From: Comamonas thiooxydans
GTDB taxonomy: Bacteria; Pseudomonadota; Gammaproteobacteria; Burkholderiales; Burkholderiaceae_C
Assembly: GCF_002157685.2 (NCBI RefSeq)
Contig: NZ_AP026738.1
Span: 4,650,001-4,714,000 of the forward strand
Reading direction: 5' to 3'
Length of the DNA stretch: 64,000 nt
The position numbers and the translations under genes are program-made. Below the pieces are notes generated by a model. The model did not search any database. It was not told where the DNA came from and was given only the letters and a program-made list of their open reading frames with translations. This document shows positions 60,180-64,000 of this stretch, piece after piece. Positions within the stretch are counted from its first letter, which is position 1; each line of letters opens with the position of its first letter.

Positions 60180-61172
60180 TCAGTTCCTCCGTGTGCCGTC
60201 CGTGCGCTCAATCCGCACCACGTCGCCTTTGTCCCCGCCCAGGCGCAGTTCGGCCGCGCCGAACAGGCGATCAACGATGTAGTACGGCGCACGGAATCGG
60301 TAGTTCACCAGTTGCCCGTCGCCTTGTGCGCCGATCACGAACAGCGGCGGCAGCTCGCCCTGGGCGATGCCGGGCGGGAACTGGATGTAGACCTTCTCGC
60401 CGTCATCGAAAGCACGCAGCGGCTTCCACGGCGGATTGCTGCCGCTGATGGCATAGCGGAAACGGATCTTCTCCAGCGACAGGCCGCTATCGACCGGCGC
60501 GGCGGCGCTGGCCGCCTGCGCCTGGCGCTGCAGGGCCAGCATCTTGTCCTTCGGGTACTCCCAGGACACCGAAGCCATCCAGGTCTTCTCGGTCGAGGTC
60601 AGTTCCAGCAGGTAGGTGCGCCGGCTGGTGGTGATGACGAGATTGGTCTTCAGGCCCGAGCGGATCGGTTTGACCATCACATTGACGCGCAGCGCGTCAG
60701 CGCTGCCGCTCGATGTGTCCCCGACGATCCAGCGCACGGTATCGCCAGCGGCCACCGTCACCAGCTCCTCGCCCGGCTGGAGCGCGATCACGGTCACGCG
60801 GCCCACGGCCGCATAGACCTGATACAGCGCGCCATCGGTGAAAGGCCACACCTGAATCGCGTTGACGTAGCCCTCGCGCGTCGGTGCAATGCGCGCTTCG
60901 GCATTCGCGCGGGATACGCGCAAGGTTTCATCGGCGGGTTCTGGCGTGGGCTTGGCATCCGGCACAGGTTTCATCTGCGCAGGCATCGGCAGCACCTGCG
61001 GCACGGCCACCACCTCCACAGGCGCAGGCGACTCCGGCAGCGGCTGGGCCTGTACCGGCTCATCGAGCGAGATGGACGGCGGCGGCTTGCCCTGCGTAGC
61101 GCAGCCTGAGAACAGCACGGTCGAAGCCAGAAGCATCACCGGCAAGGCGGATTTACGGAAAAGATCATTCAT
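60180..61172 (-). CDS. trbG: Conjugal transfer protein TrbG (VirB9-like lipoprotein)
   Basis: A 330-residue VirB9-family protein from ATG 61172, which overlaps the trbF stop. Lipobox LFSGC24. It has a Pro-rich N-terminal part, then the VirB9 domains: YVNAIQVWPFTDGALYQVYA, VTVIALQPGEELVTVAAGDT, RTYLLELTSTEKTWMASVSW, and C-terminal KPLRAFDDGEKVYIQFPPGI and PYYIVDRLFGAAELRLG. It forms the outer-membrane ring of the mating channel with TrbI. Confidence 0.94.
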   Translation of the reverse strand: MNDLFRKSALPVMLLASTVLFSGCATQGKPPPSISLDEPVQAQPLPESPAPVEVVAVPQVLPMPAQMKPVPDAKPTPEPADETLRVSRANAEARIAPTREGYVNAIQVWPFTDGALYQVYAAVGRVTVIALQPGEELVTVAAGDTVRWIVGDTSSGSADALRVNVMVKPIRSGLKTNLVITTSRRTYLLELTSTEKTWMASVSWEYPKDKMLALQRQAQAASAAAPVDSGLSLEKIRFRYAISGSNPPWKPLRAFDDGEKVYIQFPPGIAQGELPPLFVIGAQGDGQLVNYRFRAPYYIVDRLFGAAELRLGGDKGDVVRIERTDGTRRN

Positions 61173-61873
61173 GGTTTTGCTCCTTCGTTCGCTTCCAGTT
61201 CGCGGCTCCACGACAGGCCGTTGACGTAGATGCCCAAGGGGTTCTTGCGCAGGCGCTGCTCGGTGCGCGGGGTTTGCAGCACCGTGGAAATCACCGCGTT
61301 CCATCGTTCGGTGCGATCCAGCGCGCCATTGACGAAGCGCGTCTCCGTCCAGCGCACGTTGAAAGACGTGTCGCTGGCGCGGGTCACGCTGGTGATCTGC
61401 ACCGTCACCGACTCCTTGCCGATGCGCGCGAACGGATCGTTCACGCGGGCGTACTCGTTGAGCACCACGGCGCCCTTGTCGGTCGTGTAGTCGTAGGCAT
61501 CGAGCCAGTTCTGCCGCACCACGATGGGGTCGATGGACAGCGAGCGCACCAGGTCGATGAAGCGGCCCAGGTGGTAGGCGATCTGCGCATCGCTGGGCCG
61601 GTACGGCGTGGCGGCCTCGCCGACAGCACGCACCTGACCCGCGTTGTCCACCTCGATGACGTAGGGCGTGACGATGGATTGCGCCGAGCGCCAGACCAGG
61701 CCGCCCGCCATCAGCACGGCCAGCGTGAGGCAGCCGAAGGCCATGAAACGCCAGTTCTTCGCCTGCACACGGGCCGAGCCGATGCGTTCGTCCCAGACCT
61801 GGGCGGCGGATTGGTACGGGGTGGCAGGCTGCGGCGTATCGGCGTAGCGCACCTGCGGTCGTTTGAATCGCAT
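61169..61873 (-). CDS. trbF: Conjugal transfer protein TrbF (VirB8-like)
   Basis: A 234-residue VirB8-family protein. It has a single membrane helix at about 45-66 (FMAFGCLTLAVLMAGGLVWR), then a periplasmic NTF2-like domain with IVTPYVIEVDNAGQVRAVGE, YHLGRFIDLVRSLSIDPIVV, RVNDPFARIGKESVTVQITS and NPLGIYVNGLSWSREL. It is an inner-membrane assembly factor of the Trb type IV secretion system. It lies 18 bases after trbL and overlaps trbG by 4 bases. Confidence 0.95.
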   Translation of the reverse strand: MRFKRPQVRYADTPQPATPYQSAAQVWDERIGSARVQAKNWRFMAFGCLTLAVLMAGGLVWRSAQSIVTPYVIEVDNAGQVRAVGEAATPYRPSDAQIAYHLGRFIDLVRSLSIDPIVVRQNWLDAYDYTTDKGAVVLNEYARVNDPFARIGKESVTVQITSVTRASDTSFNVRWTETRFVNGALDRTERWNAVISTVLQTPRTEQRLRKNPLGIYVNGLSWSRELEANEGAKP

Positions 61874-61891
61874 GGGAGTTCTCCTTGAGGA

Positions 61892-63244
61892 TCAGGAATC
61901 GGAATCACGAAGGCTTGGCCCTTGGCTGGAGCTGCCACCGTCGCCACCGCGCAGCGTGTGGGCGGCCGTGGTCGCGGCATGGGTGAGCTGTTGCCTGCGG
62001 TGCAGGCGCTTGGCCCAGGCGGGTTGCGCAGCGGATGGGGTTGACTCGGTTGCCGCCTGCGCGGCACCGGCCCCCGACGCCGATCCGGCGTCATCGGGCC
62101 GGAAGGCAGCGGCGACGCGCTCCTTCATCGAGCGCGCGCCCTCAGCCACCTTCTGCCCGGTCGCCTGCGCGCCGGTCTTGGCGACATTGCCGACACCAGC
62201 GGCAGCGCCCTTGAGGCCGCCGCCGGCGGATGCAGAACCCGCCTGAAACGCTGACCGTGCGCTGCTAGCCGCTCCGGTAGCGGCCCGCGCTCCGCTGCCG
62301 GCCAGCTTGGCGACAGCAGGCGCCATGCGCGCTCCAGCGGCTACCGCGCCGCCGACGCCCGTGGCTGCGGCGCCGACGGCCACGACAGCGCCGGCCGCGC
62401 CCAGCGCCGCGCCGGCCATTGCGCCCGCGCCGAGCTGCGGGCCGCCAGACACAAGGCCCGTGGCGATGCCTGGCCCGAAGATGCCGAGCGCGAGCATGGC
62501 GAGCGAGGCCAGCATCACGACCAGCGCATGGTCGATGGATGGCTCGTTCGGTGTCGTCTGGAACTCCGCGAACAGACCCGTGCCGATGCCGACGATGACG
62601 GCGAGCACCAGCACCTTGATGCCCGAGGACACCACGTTGCCCAGTACCTTCTCGGCCAGAAACGCGGTCTTGTTCCACAGCGCGAACGGCACCAGCACGA
62701 AGCCGGCGAGCGTGGTCAGCTTGAACTCGATCAGCGTGATGAAAAGCTGGATCGCCAGCACGAAGAAGCACAGCAGGACGATCAGCCACGCGAGGAACAT
62801 CACGACGATGGGCGTGATGTTCACGAACACTTCGGGAAAGCCCGCCATGTCGCCGATCTGTTTCAGGATCGGCGCCCCGGCGTCGATGCCGACTTTCGCC
62901 AGCCGGCCCGGTTGCAGGAAGTTCTCCATGCTCAGGGTCGAACCACTGGCCGTCAGGCCCAGGCCCGCGAATGAGCGGAAAACGATGCCCGTCAACCAGT
63001 TGAAATTGCCGATGATGTAGGCGAAGGCGCCCACATACAGCACTTTGCGGATCAACTTGACGATCACGTCCTCACCCTGGCCGGTGGCATGACTCATCGC
63101 CCAGAACAGCCCGGCGAGCGTCATGTCGATGACGATCAGCGTGGTGGTCAGAAACGCCACCTCGCCATGCAGCAAGCCAAAGCCCGAGTCGATATAGCGC
63201 GAGAAGGTATCGAGGAAGCGGTCGATGATCGTTACGTCGTTCAT
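61892..63244 (-). CDS. trbL: Conjugal transfer protein TrbL (VirB6-like)
   Basis: A 450-residue polytopic inner-membrane protein. Five to six helices lie in residues 25-260, with the TrbL hallmarks FLDTFSRYIDSGFGLLHGEV, LTTTLIVIDMTLAGLFWAM, LIRKVLYVGAFAYIIGNFNW and LTTLAGFVLVPFALWNKTAF. A long Ala/Gly-rich, low-complexity cytosolic tail (about 265-450) ends in a basic region. It is the central channel component of the mating-pair system. The start overlaps the stop of the TrbK-like lipoprotein gene by 4 bases. Confidence 0.95.
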   Translation of the reverse strand: MNDVTIIDRFLDTFSRYIDSGFGLLHGEVAFLTTTLIVIDMTLAGLFWAMSHATGQGEDVIVKLIRKVLYVGAFAYIIGNFNWLTGIVFRSFAGLGLTASGSTLSMENFLQPGRLAKVGIDAGAPILKQIGDMAGFPEVFVNITPIVVMFLAWLIVLLCFFVLAIQLFITLIEFKLTTLAGFVLVPFALWNKTAFLAEKVLGNVVSSGIKVLVLAVIVGIGTGLFAEFQTTPNEPSIDHALVVMLASLAMLALGIFGPGIATGLVSGGPQLGAGAMAGAALGAAGAVVAVGAAATGVGGAVAAGARMAPAVAKLAGSGARAATGAASSARSAFQAGSASAGGGLKGAAAGVGNVAKTGAQATGQKVAEGARSMKERVAAAFRPDDAGSASGAGAAQAATESTPSAAQPAWAKRLHRRQQLTHAATTAAHTLRGGDGGSSSQGPSLRDSDS

Positions 63245-63567
63245 GGCGAGTCCTCCTGCCCAGGCAAAGCGATTGCCGCGCTGCCATCGGTGGGTTCATC
63301 GAAGCTGGGCGGGATTGGCGGCAGGTCGGCCAGTGTCTGGTACTCGTCCGGCCCGGCCTGACCAGAGAGAAAGCGCCGCAGGTCGGCTTTGGCTACCTGC
63401 GCGCAAAACGCGCCGTCGTGGTTGCCCGCGCGGCACTGCGCGCGCAGCGCGTGCAGCCGGGACGGATCGGTGGCCAGCGTGTCCACCGACAGCGGTTGCG
63501 GCCGGTCGCAGCCGGCCAGCAGGAGCGCAGGAACAGCGACGGCGAGCAGGACGGGCGCGTGCTTCAT
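63241..63567 (-). CDS. TrbK-alt-type putative entry exclusion lipoprotein
   Basis: A 108-residue lipoprotein from ATG 63567. The signal MKHAPVLLAVAVPALLLAGC gives lipid attachment at C20. The mature part has TDPSRLHALRAQCRAG and AFCAQVAKADLRRFLSG with two Cys, matching the TrbK-alt family that lies between trbJ and trbL in Tn4371-like elements. It is thought to block redundant entry of the same element. The C-terminal Pro-rich tail is variable. Confidence 0.87.
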   Translation of the reverse strand: MKHAPVLLAVAVPALLLAGCDRPQPLSVDTLATDPSRLHALRAQCRAGNHDGAFCAQVAKADLRRFLSGQAGPDEYQTLADLPPIPPSFDEPTDGSAAIALPGQEDSP

Positions 63568-63578
63568 GTCGCACCTCG

Positions 63579-64000
63579 TCAGTGGTTGTAGAAATCGACG
63601 GCTTGCGGCGTGTACGGCGTACCACTGCCCAGGAACCGGCGCGTCACCTCGCGCCCGCGCTCCGTGGCGGCCGCCTGCCGCGCCAGTTCCAGCGCGGCAG
63701 CCCGATCCTGCGTGATCTGGAGCCGCTGTGTCTGGATCGACTGCTTGGCCTGCAAGGCCAGCAACTGGTTCATGGCCTGCATCGCCTGCAGCGCGCCCTC
63801 GGCCGACTGGCTCTTGCCCACGAGGTCGGCCAGCACGCTTTCGTCGTCGCTCAGGTTCTGCGACGCCTGCGCTTGCATCTGCATGGTGGTTTGCAGGCCG
63901 CCCAGCGTGTTCTTCCAACGCTCCTGCGCATCGAGGTACATCTGATTGCCGCTCACCGTGGCGGCGTACTTCTCGGGATACAGGCGCGCGAACTCCCGGT
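63579..64000 (-). CDS. trbJ: Conjugal transfer protein TrbJ (VirB5-like), C-terminal part, cut by window edge
   Basis: The frame enters from the right edge with REFARLYPEKYAATVSGNQM and ends 11 bases before the TrbK-like gene, giving 139 residues of the C-terminus. It is helical and Gln/Ala-rich (TTMQMQAQASQNLSDDESVL; AMQAMNQLLALQAKQSIQTQ), ending FLGSGTPYTPQAVDFYNH. Position upstream of trbK-alt and trbL and the LQ-repeat helices match TrbJ, a periplasmic type IV secretion component related to VirB5. The true start lies beyond the window. Confidence 0.9.
   Translation of the reverse strand, partial: REFARLYPEKYAATVSGNQMYLDAQERWKNTLGGLQTTMQMQAQASQNLSDDESVLADLVGKSQSAEGALQAMQAMNQLLALQAKQSIQTQRLQITQDRAAALELARQAAATERGREVTRRFLGSGTPYTPQAVDFYNH

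Noticed and set aside
58912..64000. Plasmid replication origin or oriT next to trb genes
   Set aside because: No relaxase, replication gene or iteron-like repeats are present in the visible part of the operon.

Overview
The window looks like a chromosome segment of a Comamonadaceae betaproteobacterium, probably Comamonas or a close relative. The reasons are high GC, four orphan twin-arginine Bug (TctC-type) solute-binding proteins, large CoA-thioester catabolic operons, and short GC-rich repeats placed after stop codons. The genus is an inference. The window opens inside an EamA transporter gene and closes inside trbJ.

Region 1 (1-12.0 kb): an EamA fragment, pirin and a LysR regulator, then a long minus-strand iron/siderophore operon. 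A Fur-box-like palindrome precedes a TonB-dependent siderophore receptor, DUF3649, a PepSY membrane protein, DUF3325, MacA, MacB, a NodT-type outer-membrane factor and an 81-residue Fur-like DNA-binding protein. This resembles import plus PvdRT-OpmQ-like recycling or export. Region 2 (12.3-12.5 kb): tRNA-Gln(TTG) with a promoter -10 and a terminator.

Region 3 (12.7-35.4 kb): a minus-strand catabolic cluster of about 20 kb. It encodes an acyl-CoA ligase, CoA transferase, a probable heteromeric acyl-CoA dehydrogenase pair, hydratase, bifunctional hydratase/3-hydroxyacyl-CoA dehydrogenase, thiolase, ETF, four Bug proteins, a 2-hydroxyacid dehydrogenase, a class II aldolase and a nitronate monooxygenase-like flavoprotein. 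A divergent LysR gene shares its promoter region with the fadB-like gene. An AraC regulator and a TauD-like dioxygenase follow. Seven copies of one GC-rich hairpin repeat sit directly after stop codons here.

Region 4 (36.2-41.7 kb): a methionine module. metR, queH and an MTHFR-like gene run leftward; an FMN reductase, mesX (DUF1852) and mesD (core MetE-like synthase) run rightward. A perfect TGAA-N5-TTCA MetR box lies between them.

Region 5 (42.3-58.5 kb): a putative copper-limitation island. Leftward: a GbsR/MarR regulator, DUF2946, two tiny membrane proteins, two bd-superfamily-like membrane oxidoreductases (one with a c-type haem domain) and a dihaem cytochrome c. Rightward: DUF2946, TonB receptor, two exported DJ-1/isonitrile-hydratase-like proteins, two more TonB receptors around a PCu(A)C-like gene remnant, PepSY protein, SCO and PCu(A)C. 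I propose copper (possibly isonitrile chalkophore) scavenging coupled to a copper-free oxidase; this is an inference. Region 6 (58.6-64.0 kb): the distal part of a Trb conjugation operon (trbJ, trbK-alt, trbL, trbF, trbG, trbI, DUF2274), indicating an integrated conjugative element or remnant. No integrase or att site was seen.
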